From contig NZ_AUHS01000020.1 of assembly GCF_000423305.1 (NCBI RefSeq), forward strand, positions 37,716-101,715: a DNA stretch of 64,000 nt. The letters are read 5' to 3'. Below the pieces are notes generated by a model. It saw only the letters and a program-made list of their open reading frames with translations. It did no database searches and was not told where the DNA came from. Source of the DNA: Legionella moravica DSM 19234. Its GTDB lineage: Bacteria > Pseudomonadota > Gammaproteobacteria > Legionellales > Legionellaceae. Each line of letters opens with the position of its first letter. Positions within the stretch are counted from its first letter, which is position 1. The position numbers were made by a program, and so were the translations under genes. This document shows positions 1 to 8,693 of the stretch, piece after piece.

Positions 1-1257
1 ATGCCTCATCCTGAATGGTCGAGCGTGCATTATCCTCCTGTAGATTATCAAGCGATTTCTTATTATTCAGCGCCCAAAAGTAAAAAAGACGCGCCTAAAA
101 GCCTTGATGAAGTGGATCCCGAATTATTAAGAACCTATGAAAAGCTGGGCATCCCTTTAAGAGAACAGGAAATGCTGGCTGGAGTCGCTGTGGATGCTGT
201 TTTTGACAGCGTTTCGGTTGCTACGACATTTAAAGCCAAACTGGCTGAAAAAGGGGTTATTTTTTGCCCATTTTCAGAAGCGGTACATGAGCATCCTGAT
301 CTACTCATGCAATATTTAGGTTCCGTTGTATCTTATCGTGATAATTTTTATGCCGCTTTGAATTCTGCTGTATTCAGCGATGGCTCCTTTGTGTATATCC
401 CCAAGGGGGTACGTTGCCCCATGGAGTTATCAACCTATTTTCGTATCAATGCCGCTTCTACAGGCCAGTTTGAGCGCACTCTGATTATTGCCGATGCAGA
501 CAGTTATGTGTCTTATCTTGAAGGTTGCACCGCTCCCATGCGTGATGAAAATCAATTGCATGCGGCTGTTGTAGAGCTGGTGGCTTTGGATGGCGCACAA
601 ATTAAATATTCAACAGTTCAAAATTGGTATCCAGGCGATAAAGACGGAAAAGGCGGAATCTATAATTTTGTCACCAAACGCGGTGCCTGCAGAGGTAAGC
701 GGTCAAAAATTTCCTGGACTCAGATAGAAACAGGATCAGCAATAACCTGGAAATACCCAAGCGTTATTTTACAGGGTGATGATTCTGTCGGTGAGTTTTA
801 TTCTGTTGCCTTAACGAATAATTGCCAACAGGCTGATACGGGAACCAAAATGATTCATTTGGGAAAAAATACCCGTTCGACCATTATTTCAAAAGGGATA
901 AGTGCTGGTCGTGCCCACAATGCCTATCGAGGTTTGGTTCGCATTGCGCCAACGGCCACTAATGCACGAAATTACACCCAATGCGATTCGATGTTAATGG
1001 GTAGTGAGTGCTCAGCTCACACTTTTCCCTACATTGAAGTAAAAAATCCAACGGCTCAGGTTGAGCATGAAGCAACGACATCAAAAATCAGTGAAGAACA
1101 ATTATTCTATTGCCAACAAAGAGGCATAGACACTGAAGATGCAGTTTCAATGATCGTAAATGGCTTTTGTAAGCAGGTATTGAAAGAATTACCCATGGAG
1201 TTTGCGGTGGAAGCCACTAAATTGTTAGGAATAAGCTTAGAAGGGGCAGTAGGTTAA
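1..1257 (+). CDS. sufB: SufB, Fe-S cluster scaffold subunit (5' end outside window)
   Basis: This is the SufB subunit of the SufBCD scaffold, which assembles Fe-S clusters in the cytoplasm and hands them to apoproteins. The 418 visible residues match the SufB core, including the start-proximal [15 protein letters not shown] block and the C-terminal basket with [16 protein letters not shown]. SufB is usually about 480-495 residues and normally has some 60-80 residues before the YPP block, so the ATG at base 1 is probably an internal methionine and the true start lies upstream. It is the first visible gene of a tight suf operon; sufC starts one base after its stop codon. Confidence 0.93.
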   Translation: MPHPEWSSVHYPPVDYQAISYYSAPKSKKDAPKSLDEVDPELLRTYEKLGIPLREQEMLAGVAVDAVFDSVSVATTFKAKLAEKGVIFCPFSEAVHEHPDLLMQYLGSVVSYRDNFYAALNSAVFSDGSFVYIPKGVRCPMELSTYFRINAASTGQFERTLIIADADSYVSYLEGCTAPMRDENQLHAAVVELVALDGAQIKYSTVQNWYPGDKDGKGGIYNFVTKRGACRGKRSKISWTQIETGSAITWKYPSVILQGDDSVGEFYSVALTNNCQQADTGTKMIHLGKNTRSTIISKGISAGRAHNAYRGLVRIAPTATNARNYTQCDSMLMGSECSAHTFPYIEVKNPTAQVEHEATTSKISEEQLFYCQQRGIDTEDAVSMIVNGFCKQVLKELPMEFAVEATKLLGISLEGAVG

Positions 1258-1258
1258 T

Positions 1259-2008
1259 ATGTTAAAAATTAATGAACTCAATGTCGCAGTCAATGCACAA
1301 TCAATTTTAAAGGGCATCAATTTGCAGGTTAATGCAGGTGAAGTGCACGCCATTATGGGTCCTAATGGTTCAGGCAAGAGTACTTTGTCTAAAGTGTTGG
1401 CTGGCCATCCTTCTTATGAGGTAACCAGTGGTGAAGTAACTTATTTGGGGCAGGATTTATTACCCCTATCACCTGAAGAAAGAGCGCAGGCCGGGATTTT
1501 TATGTCTTTTCAATATCCTGTTGAAATCCCCGGAGTTACCAATATTAATTTCTTAAAGGCTTCTGTTAACGCCGTTCGCAAAGGACAGGGCCGTAATACT
1601 CTCGATGCCATAGAGTTTTTGAGCTTTATTCGTGAAAAATGTCAATTATTGGATATGGATGAAAGCTTTTTATATCGCAGCATTAATGAAGGGTTTTCTG
1701 GTGGTGAGAAAAAGCGTAATGAAATTCTTCAAATGGCCGCTCTTGAGCCAAAGCTTGCGATTCTCGATGAAACCGACTCAGGGCTGGATATTGATGCATT
1801 ACGGATTATATCTCAGGGTGTTAATGCCATGCGTTCTCCCGAACGATCTATAATTTTAGTGACTCACTATCAACGCTTGCTTGATTATATTGAGCCTGAT
1901 TTTATCCATGTTTTGGTAAATGGCCGTATTATCATGTCTGGTGATAAATCTTTGGCGCTTGAACTGGAGAAAAAAGGTTATAGCTGGCTTGAAGAAACGG
2001 AGCAGTGA
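1259..2008 (+). CDS. sufC: SufC, ABC-type ATPase of the SufBCD complex
   Basis: SufC is the ATPase that drives conformational change of the SufBCD scaffold. The 249-residue protein has a Walker A motif at residues 34-42 (GPNGSGKST), an ABC signature around FSGGEKKRNEI, and a Walker B segment LAILDETDSGLD. The ETDSGLD sequence is characteristic of SufC rather than of transporter ATPases. There is no membrane segment, as expected for the soluble family. It starts one base after the sufB stop and its stop codon overlaps the sufD ATG (TGATG), which suggests translational coupling. Confidence 0.96.
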   Translation: MLKINELNVAVNAQSILKGINLQVNAGEVHAIMGPNGSGKSTLSKVLAGHPSYEVTSGEVTYLGQDLLPLSPEERAQAGIFMSFQYPVEIPGVTNINFLKASVNAVRKGQGRNTLDAIEFLSFIREKCQLLDMDESFLYRSINEGFSGGEKKRNEILQMAALEPKLAILDETDSGLDIDALRIISQGVNAMRSPERSIILVTHYQRLLDYIEPDFIHVLVNGRIIMSGDKSLALELEKKGYSWLEETEQ

Positions 2009-3291
2009 TGAACGAGATTTTAAGTTTTTATCAACAGCAGGCTAAAGCTGGGCAATCCACTATTCCCTGGCTTGCGCATATGCAGGCTAAAGCGCTGGAA
2101 CAATTAAGTCGTCATGGTTTTCCAACCCGTCACGATGAGGACTGGAAATATACGCTACTGGATTCTTTACTCAAACAACCCTTTGCCATACCTGAATCTG
2201 TAAACAGTTCCAATGCTGATTTGTCTTCAAATCTGCCCGTTAAACATCAGCTGTTCATTCAAGATGGTGTGATTATTCATGAGCCAGAATGGATGAAGCA
2301 ATTGCCTGCAGGGGTTGTGTTACGCCCATTAGCCCTTGCTTTGATTGAACATGAGGGCCTGATTAAAACCTACCTGGGCACTATACTGAACCAGGAACAT
2401 GGTTTTCACTCTTTAAATACCGCATTAATTCATAATGGGGTATTTTTGTATATTCCCCGAGGCGTGTGTATTGAAGATCCTATTGCTGTAATTCATTCTC
2501 AGAATCAGGATAATCAGGCAGTACATCTAAGGCATTTGATTATCGCTGAAGCAGACAGCCAAGTGACTCTTCTGGAAGAATATAAGGGGGCGGATCGCTG
2601 CTCTTATTTAACCAATACAGTCACTGAGGTTTGCGTTGGAGCCGGCGCAAGCGTCACCCATTATAAAATTCAGAATGAAAGTAAATCCTCTTATCATTTG
2701 GGTCATATCGCGGTGCGCCAATCTGCCAGCAGTCAATTTTTAAGTCATTCCCTCAGTTTGGGGGGAAAATTGGTGCGTAGTGATATCAGCATGTACCTGC
2801 AGGAAGAGCATGCTCACTGTCTAATGAACGGTATTTATGCCCCGGCTGAAGGCCAACATGTGGATCATCATACAACCGTACATCATCTCGTACCTGAATG
2901 CTCCAGTGAACAAGATTATAAAGGCATTTTAACTGGTCGATCACGGGCTGTATTTAATGGAAAAGTGATTGTTTCCAAAGACGCGCAACACACGAACGCC
3001 AAACAGCAAAATAAGAATCTGCTGCTGTCTGCAAATGCTGAAATTGATACGAAACCGCAGTTAGAGATTTTTGCTGATGATGTATTATGCTCTCATGGTG
3101 CAACTGTTGGGCAATTAGATGAAGACGCATTATTCTATCTGGCGACTCGTGGCATTGGCAGAATGGAAGCATCCAAATATTTAATTCATGCTTTTGCTCA
3201 GGATAATTTACGCCTCATTCAAAATCGTGACTTGGCTGATTGGATGGGACATTTATTAACGCAACAGTTGGAGTACGCTAATGAGTACTAA
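2008..3291 (+). CDS. sufD: SufD, Fe-S scaffold subunit
   Basis: SufD is the paralogue of SufB that completes the SufBC2D scaffold and is linked to iron acquisition by the complex. The protein of 427 residues has the SufBD beta-helix core, with ALIHNGVFLYIPRGV near the middle and CSHGATVGQLDEDALFYL near the C terminus. A GTG in frame one codon earlier is possible, but the ATG overlapping the sufC stop as TGATG is the better start. The 3' end overlaps the sufS start by 11 bases. Confidence 0.95.
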   Translation: MNEILSFYQQQAKAGQSTIPWLAHMQAKALEQLSRHGFPTRHDEDWKYTLLDSLLKQPFAIPESVNSSNADLSSNLPVKHQLFIQDGVIIHEPEWMKQLPAGVVLRPLALALIEHEGLIKTYLGTILNQEHGFHSLNTALIHNGVFLYIPRGVCIEDPIAVIHSQNQDNQAVHLRHLIIAEADSQVTLLEEYKGADRCSYLTNTVTEVCVGAGASVTHYKIQNESKSSYHLGHIAVRQSASSQFLSHSLSLGGKLVRSDISMYLQEEHAHCLMNGIYAPAEGQHVDHHTTVHHLVPECSSEQDYKGILTGRSRAVFNGKVIVSKDAQHTNAKQQNKNLLLSANAEIDTKPQLEIFADDVLCSHGATVGQLDEDALFYLATRGIGRMEASKYLIHAFAQDNLRLIQNRDLADWMGHLLTQQLEYANEY

Positions 3292-4525
3292 TCCTTCAGC
3301 GGTTACATCATTGAACGTTCATGCGATTCGTAAGGATTTTCCTATTCTGAATCAGAAAATCAATGATTATGATTTAGTTTATTTTGATAATGCAGCAACG
3401 ACACAAAAACCGAAAGCGGTAATTGATGCGATGACCCATTATTATGAGCATGATAATTCAAACGTGCATCGAGGGGTTCATGCGCTCAGTGTCAGAGCAA
3501 CAGAGCTGTATGAAGCGGCCAGAGCCAAAGTAAAGCGTTTTATTAATGCCAGGTCGGCCAAGGAATGCATTTTTGTACGCGGCACTACCGAAGGAATTAA
3601 TCTGGTTGCTCAGAGTCTTGTTGCTCCTCACATTGTACCGGGTGAAGAGATATTAATTACTCACATGGAACATCATTCCAACATTGTTCCCTGGCAAATG
3701 GTATGCAAACAAACAGGAGCCGTTCTGCAGGTAGCCCCTATTTCAATTAATGGTGAACTGTTGCTGGATGAGTTTGAAAAGAAATTAAATGAAAATACCA
3801 AATTTGTAGCCATTAATTATGTTTCCAATGCGTTGGGTACGATTAATCCAGTGAAAAAAATGATTGAAATGGCTCATGCTTATGGTGCCAAGGTGTTATT
3901 GGATGGCGCTCAGGCAACCGCTCATTTACCTGTTGATGTTCAAGATTTGGATTGTGATTTTTATGCTTTTTCAGGGCATAAAATGTATGGCCCAACCGGT
4001 ATAGGTGTACTTTGGGGGAAAGAAGAGCTTTTAAATGGTATGCCTCCTTATCAGGGCGGGGGCGAAATGATTAATTCAGTAAGCTTCGAGGGCACAGAGT
4101 TTGCCCCGATTCCGCATAAATTTGAAGCAGGAACGCCCAATATTGCTGGTGCTATTGGCTTGGGAGCCGCTATTGATTATTTATGGTCTTTGGATCTTGA
4201 GGTTGTTGCGGAGTACGAGACTCAATTATTACGTTACGCCACAGCGGCTATTGAATCGGTCAAAGGTTTTAATATCATCGGTACTGCAGAACACAAAGTC
4301 CCAGTGATTTCATTTGTGCATGGTAAGATTCATGCCCATGATATTGGTACCATTCTGGATAGTGAAGGCATTGCGATTCGCAGCGGGCATCATTGTGCTA
4401 TGCCCTTGATGGATTTTTTTGGTGTGGCAGCGACTTCAAGAATTTCATTATCTTTTTACAATACCCAACAAGAAATTGATCTCTGTGTTGAAGCGCTGAA
4501 AAAAGTGAAAGAGGTATTTGCATGA
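3281..4525 (+). CDS. sufS: SufS, group II cysteine desulfurase
   Basis: SufS is a PLP enzyme that converts L-cysteine to alanine and leaves a persulfide sulfur for cluster assembly. At 414 residues it has the family length. The PLP-binding lysine is K234 in FSGHKMYGPTG and the persulfide cysteine is C372 in RSGHHCAMPLM, the typical group II arrangement. The ATG overlaps the end of sufD and has a GGAG ribosome-binding site about 8 bases upstream. The downstream sulfur acceptor gene is of SufU type rather than SufE. Confidence 0.96.
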   Translation: MSTNPSAVTSLNVHAIRKDFPILNQKINDYDLVYFDNAATTQKPKAVIDAMTHYYEHDNSNVHRGVHALSVRATELYEAARAKVKRFINARSAKECIFVRGTTEGINLVAQSLVAPHIVPGEEILITHMEHHSNIVPWQMVCKQTGAVLQVAPISINGELLLDEFEKKLNENTKFVAINYVSNALGTINPVKKMIEMAHAYGAKVLLDGAQATAHLPVDVQDLDCDFYAFSGHKMYGPTGIGVLWGKEELLNGMPPYQGGGEMINSVSFEGTEFAPIPHKFEAGTPNIAGAIGLGAAIDYLWSLDLEVVAEYETQLLRYATAAIESVKGFNIIGTAEHKVPVISFVHGKIHAHDIGTILDSEGIAIRSGHHCAMPLMDFFGVAATSRISLSFYNTQQEIDLCVEALKKVKEVFA

Positions 4526-4971
4526 ATACGGATTTGCGGGAACTTTATCAGGAAATCATTATTGATCATAATCGCAATCCGCGTAATCACCATGACATGG
4601 CCGATGCAACGGCTCAGGCTAATGGTTTTAATCCTTTATGTGGCGATAAACTCACGGTATATGCCAAAATTGCTAATAATGTGATTACTGATTTAAGTTT
4701 TGTAGGCTGTGGCTGTGCGATTTCACAAGCCTCAGCTTCTTTGATGACTGATGCATTAAAGGGTAAAACAGTATTGGAAGCTCATGATCTGTTTCATCGA
4801 TTTCATAATATGCTCACCCTCGACGAAGAAGAGCAATCGAGCACTATGGATAAATTGACGGTTCTTGCTGGAGTCAAGGCATTTCCTGCACGAGTTAAGT
4901 GCGCCACTTTAGCCTGGCATACTTTGGAAGCAGCTTTAAATAAAGACACTTCTGTGGTGAAAACCGAATAA
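4522..4971 (+). CDS. sufU: SufU-type sulfur acceptor / IscU-like protein
   Basis: The 149-residue protein belongs to the SufU/IscU fold family. The metal-binding residues are visible as C40 and D42 (PLCGD), C65 (GCGCAIS) and C127 (VKCATL), the Zn-binding set of SufU; the spacing and the extra segment between C65 and C127 fit SufU better than IscU. In SufU systems it takes the persulfide from SufS by zinc-ligand swapping. It overlaps the sufS stop by four bases. Its presence instead of sufE makes this a Gram-positive-style suf operon in a gammaproteobacterium. Confidence 0.93.
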   Translation: MNTDLRELYQEIIIDHNRNPRNHHDMADATAQANGFNPLCGDKLTVYAKIANNVITDLSFVGCGCAISQASASLMTDALKGKTVLEAHDLFHRFHNMLTLDEEEQSSTMDKLTVLAGVKAFPARVKCATLAWHTLEAALNKDTSVVKTE

Positions 4972-5034
4972 TCTTTAGAAGTTGAATCGTCATATTGTGT
5001 TCGTTCCAGAAAGGAAATCAGTTAGAGGTGTGGC

Positions 5035-5370
5035 ATGTTTGGTTTTAAGAAAAAACAGGATAATGAAGCAGTTAAAGAACATGTGATATTGGCGCTTAAG
5101 GGAGTTTTTGATCCTGAAATTCCAGTCAATATTTATGATTTAGGATTGATTTATGACGTCGCCATTAACGATGAAGGGCATGTCGACATCAAGATGACTC
5201 TGACAACTCCCGGGTGTCCTGTAGCACAAACGTTTCCCGGAACTGTTGAGCAGGCCGTAAACCAGGTCGAGGGAGTCAGTGATTGTACTGTTGAGCTAGT
5301 CTGGGAACCGCCTTGGTCGCAGGATCGAATGACGGAAGCGGCACGACTTGAGTTGGGGATTTTTTATTAA
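5035..5370 (+). CDS. sufT: SufT-like DUF59 Fe-S assembly protein
   Basis: This 111-residue protein is a MIP18/DUF59 domain protein. It has the family signature DPEIPVNIYDLGLIYDV near residues 25-40 and the TPGCPVAQTFPG loop with its conserved cysteine. Relatives (SufT, PaaD, CIA2) assist maturation of Fe-S proteins. A GAGGTG ribosome-binding site precedes the ATG. It lies 63 bases after sufU and two bases before epmA, so it is probably cotranscribed with the suf genes. There is no Fe-S carrier gene (sufA) in the visible operon. Confidence 0.88.
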   Translation: MFGFKKKQDNEAVKEHVILALKGVFDPEIPVNIYDLGLIYDVAINDEGHVDIKMTLTTPGCPVAQTFPGTVEQAVNQVEGVSDCTVELVWEPPWSQDRMTEAARLELGIFY

Positions 5371-5372
5371 TC

Positions 5373-6326
5373 ATGCATGAGCTCCCTTGGCATCCCTCTG
5401 CTTCTATTGAATTACTCCGGCAACGCGCTCAGTTTATTGCAAAAATTCGTCAATTTTTCAGTAGCAGACACTATCTCGAAGTTGAAACACCGATAATGGC
5501 TCAATTTGGTGTGACTGATGTGTATTTAAGTAATATCAAGGCCACTTTTCGAGGACGATCCTATTGCCTTCAGACCTCGCCTGAATACCATATGAAACGT
5601 TTGCTTGCCGCAGGCAGTGGTCCTATTTTTCAGTTGGCGCGAGTTTTTAGAGATGATGAGCTGGGGAGATGGCATAATCCTGAGTTTACCTTATTGGAAT
5701 GGTATCAGTTGGGCATAGATCATCATGCTTTGATGGTGGAAATGGATTTATTGTTGCAAACCTTATTGCAGACTGAGCCAATGATCAAAAAAACGTACCA
5801 AGAGGCCTTCATTGAAAGTTGTGAGCTGGATCCGTTTACCGCCTCTATTGATCAATTCAAGAATGTACTGTTGAACAATCAACTGGACACTGTTTTGTCT
5901 TCTCAGGAGCAGGACAGAGATCAGTATTTATTTTTATTAATGAGTCATGTTGTTGAACCGTTCCTTGGCAAGGTTAATTCGCCTGTTGCCGTTTATGATT
6001 TCCCACCTTCTCAGGCATCTTTGGCTAAAATTCAGAATGGTGTTGCCGAACGGTTTGAGGTTTATTATCAGGGAGTTGAGTTAGCGAATGGCTTTCATGA
6101 GCTCACCGATGTTCATGCTCAAGCGAAACGTTTTGTACAGGATAACGATCTGAGAAAACAACATGGTTTGCCTGCAGCAGAAGCCGACCACTATTTATTG
6201 CAGGCTTTGGAACATGGATTACCTTCATGCAGCGGTGTTGCTCTGGGAGTGGATCGATTGCTTGCTCTAGCCTTGGACCAGCCTGGAATAGCCAATATCC
6301 TTTCTTTTGATTTTTCAAGGGCCTGA
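5373..6326 (+). CDS. epmA: EpmA (GenX/PoxA), EF-P lysine ligase
   Basis: EpmA is a truncated lysyl-tRNA synthetase paralogue that attaches (R)-beta-lysine to elongation factor P. The 317 residues cover only a class II catalytic core: motif 2 is FQLARVFRDDELGRWHNPEFTLLEWY and motif 3 is GVALGVDRLLALAL. The N-terminal anticodon-binding OB domain of LysRS is absent, which separates it from lysS. It follows sufT by two bases. EF-P and EpmB are not in this window. Confidence 0.94.
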   Translation: MHELPWHPSASIELLRQRAQFIAKIRQFFSSRHYLEVETPIMAQFGVTDVYLSNIKATFRGRSYCLQTSPEYHMKRLLAAGSGPIFQLARVFRDDELGRWHNPEFTLLEWYQLGIDHHALMVEMDLLLQTLLQTEPMIKKTYQEAFIESCELDPFTASIDQFKNVLLNNQLDTVLSSQEQDRDQYLFLLMSHVVEPFLGKVNSPVAVYDFPPSQASLAKIQNGVAERFEVYYQGVELANGFHELTDVHAQAKRFVQDNDLRKQHGLPAAEADHYLLQALEHGLPSCSGVALGVDRLLALALDQPGIANILSFDFSRA

Positions 6327-6460
6327 CACGATTTGGTTATAAAGTCACAATAACCACGGAACAAGCCATCTATAATGCATTGCAGTGTCTTGCCCTGAAT
6401 GTGAAAATCCTCTTGATAGAACAGCTTATTCTTTTGAATAAGCATTACGTCCCAGCCAAG

Positions 6461-6895
6461 TCAAACCACTTCAATTTCAACAGGAGCAAGGCCTTTGATA
6501 CCGAGTTTTTTAGCGGCACCGAAGGATAAATCAATTAGCCTGTTCGATACAAAAGGCCCTCGATCATTAATTCGAACTACTATCGACTTACCGTTATTCA
6601 GGTTTTTCACCCGTACTCGAGTCGCAATGGGGAGTGTTGGATGAGCTGCGGTCATCGCATACTTGTTGAAACGCTCACCGTTCGATGTTTTTTGATGCCG
6701 GGGGTGTGTTCCGTACCAGGAAGCAATTCCTTTAGCTTTGTAGTTTTTGGCAGACTTCATCACATGATATGTTTTACCTCTAACCACATACTGCCCCGGA
6801 CCATTAGCTTGTTGATGTGTGCAAGCAACCAGCAGTATTGGGAGTAAGCCTGTTAGGAGTCGTTTAATAGTCAATGAAATTGTAAATTTGTTCAT
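6461..6895 (-). CDS. RlpA-like lipoprotein (septal lytic transglycosylase family)
   Basis: The protein has 144 residues. It begins with a lipoprotein signal peptide ending in the lipobox LLVAC, so it should be anchored to the outer membrane or periplasmic face by Cys25. The rest is a double-psi beta-barrel of the RlpA type, with GIASWYGTHPRHQKTSNGE and VVRINDRGPFVSNRLIDLS carrying the usual conserved residues. RlpA enzymes cleave peptidoglycan strands lacking stem peptides. No SPOR domain follows, so it is a short, single-domain version. It is convergent with epmA. Confidence 0.88.
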   Translation of the reverse strand: MNKFTISLTIKRLLTGLLPILLVACTHQQANGPGQYVVRGKTYHVMKSAKNYKAKGIASWYGTHPRHQKTSNGERFNKYAMTAAHPTLPIATRVRVKNLNNGKSIVVRINDRGPFVSNRLIDLSFGAAKKLGIKGLAPVEIEVV

Positions 6896-7106
6896 AAAGT
6901 TATCTTTTACATCCTATTCTAGTGTTATCAATTGCCCTCATCATTAATCGTATTGATTGGTTCTTTTTGGGATGAGTGTGTACCAGCAAATGCTATTGTA
7001 TAAGCTTTATTCTATCACATGATGCAAATCTCTTCACCCCAAGGGATTTTAATGCAGGATCTTGTGAACTTTCTCTCTGTATATGACCCCAAAAACTGTT
7101 CTGACC

Positions 7107-7237
7107 CCTGCGCGCATTAGTGTCCGGGTAAAATGAGCTTCTTTCAATCAAATCCCCTCTCCACCGCGCGTAGCGTGGGGGAGAGGGTTTAGGGTGAGGG
7201 GGTTAAAATACGTGCGCGCAACAGCGCGCTCATTCAG
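7107..7237 (+). repeat. 131-bp inverted repeat, left arm
   Basis: This arm is the reverse complement of 7602-7732, read by eye as identical over 131 bases. Beyond it, similarity continues imperfectly for about 27 bases (to about 7264). It contains a REP-like hairpin at about 7155-7190 in which CCCTCTCC pairs with GGAGAGGG, followed by the GGGTTTAGGGTGAGGGGG track common in gammaproteobacterial intergenic repeats. Confidence 0.9.
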
Positions 7238-7369
7238 GTGAACGTCTGTGACACCGCTTGCGATGGCGAAATTATCCGATTGATTAGGGAGTAATAGAAT
7301 AAAGATTGAACGTCCTTGTTAATCCGCTAAGATAGCGGTTGAATTTAGCCGATTCGAAGAACAAAGACG

Positions 7370-7468
7370 ATGAAAGAATTTACACCATTTGAAGCGTTAT
7401 TAAATCCGATAACAAAAGAATTAGTAGAAACGGGTGTTAAAGGTTTTGACTCAGACTATTACACTTGA
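7370..7468 (+). CDS. Possible 32-residue ORF between the inverted repeats
   Basis: An ATG here opens a 32-codon frame (MKEFTPFEALLNPITKELVE...) that ends in TGA. No strong ribosome-binding site precedes it, and I do not recognise it. Given its position inside an inverted-repeat pair it may be the remnant of a gene carried between the repeats rather than a functional gene. Confidence 0.2.
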   Translation: MKEFTPFEALLNPITKELVETGVKGFDSDYYT

Positions 7469-7601
7469 ATCATCGGAGTATGTCACAAAGATTCTTATGG
7501 AGTTATTTATAAATGTTCGTCGCTGTGAGACTACCAAGTTCTATTATTTTTCTTGATGCTAAAAAGGTGTCGCAATCGCTAGCAGTGTCGCAAACGTTGA
7601 T

Positions 7602-7732
7602 CTGAATGAGCGCGCTGTTGCGCGCACGTATTTTAACCCCCTCACCCTAAACCCTCTCCCCCACGCTACGCGCGGTGGAGAGGGGATTTGATTGAAAGAA
7701 GCTCATTTTACCCGGACACTAATGCGCGCAGG
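7602..7732 (-). repeat. 131-bp inverted repeat, right arm
   Basis: Reverse-complement copy of 7107-7237, with the same REP-like hairpin. The inner flank (about 7575-7601) is a diverged continuation of the repeat. The two arms bracket about 364 bases with no convincing gene. Confidence 0.9.
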
Positions 7733-7773
7733 CGGGCATGATAGGTTTTTTTGTCATTTAGAGGAACTTTATA

Positions 7774-7920
7774 TTGATAATTGGTCATAAAAAGCACTCA
7801 GGTTTTATTGGGGGGCACAATCCATTTGGACATCATAAATATTCGGATGAAGGGCTTGCGAGCTTAGGGAAAATAACTCAAGCCCAGCAGCTCCCCCTGG
7901 TCACATTGAGTTCATCGTGA
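7774..7920 (+). CDS. Possible small His/Gly-rich ORF (48 residues)
   Basis: A TTG codon preceded by GAGGAAC opens a 48-residue frame that runs to TGA. The peptide is rich in histidine and glycine near its start (GHKKHSGFIGGHNPFGHHK). The family is not recognised. The ribosome-binding site and biased composition make it worth listing, but the non-ATG start and short length keep confidence low. Confidence 0.2.
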   Translation: MIIGHKKHSGFIGGHNPFGHHKYSDEGLASLGKITQAQQLPLVTLSSS

Positions 7921-8002
7921 TTAAAATTTGATGTTTATTTGGAGTTGATGTGTAAAATTACGCCTATAATTATACTAGAGCTTAGTCATTAGGAATAAAA
8001 TT

Positions 8003-8326
8003 ATGGCCAATCAAACACGTGAAAGTTTAATTCATCAAGCGAAGAATGGTTCTAAGGCTATCGCTTTGATCTATTCACCAGTCGAGCTTCATGAATACAT
8101 TGTAGAAATTATCTCTAAAGATGCTGATGAATTTATTCATAAAGGAAAAGAGCTATGGCATTTTAACTCTATTGACGATGCTTTATCTCGAGCAGCACAA
8201 TATGGAGCACAGGAATTTTTTCTATGCGCTGACAATACGTACGATGAGTGTGGCTCAGACAGTTGTCGGCAATCCTTTGATTATATACCTCTATATTCAA
8301 AGAATAAGACCATTAAAAACAATTAG
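8003..8326 (+). CDS. Hypothetical protein, possibly DUF6482-like
   Basis: The 107-residue soluble protein has an AGGA ribosome-binding site 8 bases before its ATG, supporting a real gene. The C-terminal part contains FFLCADNTYDECGSDSC, reminiscent of the YDEMCG end of the small DUF6482 family; this is a weak resemblance from memory. No transmembrane segment or signal peptide is seen. It stands alone beside the inverted-repeat region, so context gives no hint of function. Confidence 0.65.
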   Translation: MANQTRESLIHQAKNGSKAIALIYSPVELHEYIVEIISKDADEFIHKGKELWHFNSIDDALSRAAQYGAQEFFLCADNTYDECGSDSCRQSFDYIPLYSKNKTIKNN

Positions 8327-8693
8327 GTAAGGTCCCTGAAGTTTTTTTGTATCCAGGCTTTCTGTTTGGTTTGAGATATAAAACAAAGTACGAGCACTGA
8401 ACTTTATACAGTTCAGACGGCTTTGGAATACGTAGTGTATTGCAATAGCATGTACTTTATAAATTTTCGTCTCCTTGTATAAAATAGAATCCCAATAAGA
8501 TGTGTTCAAGCGACAGTTGGCTATTTAGAACGTTAAACCCTGTTTGGTAGAGTTGAGCGTAATCTGAATCAATGAAAAGACGTTCTTTTGCTAAAAAAAG
8601 ATCAGAGTGGTTGATGCAGAATATGCATTCAGAATAGAATGATTTAACTATTAAGCTACAATGAATTAAAATAAATGTTCAGAGGAACGTGTA
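8327..8693. other. Intergenic region without recognised gene
   Basis: About 370 bases of AT-rich DNA. Short open frames occur on both strands but lack ribosome-binding sites and recognisable sequence. The last 50 bases should hold the promoter and the AGAGGA ribosome-binding site of the Rieske oxygenase gene. Confidence 0.6.

Noticed and set aside
6103..6445. Minus-strand open frames overlapping the end of epmA
   Set aside because: They lie opposite a clear EpmA coding region and show no domain or ribosome-binding site.
7107..7732. Insertion sequence or transposase inside the inverted-repeat block
   Set aside because: No transposase-like frame is present between the arms; the longest candidate is 32 codons.
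8297..8509. 70-codon minus-strand frame after the DUF6482-like gene
   Set aside because: No ribosome-binding site, no recognisable pattern, and it overlaps the end of the upstream gene on the opposite strand.
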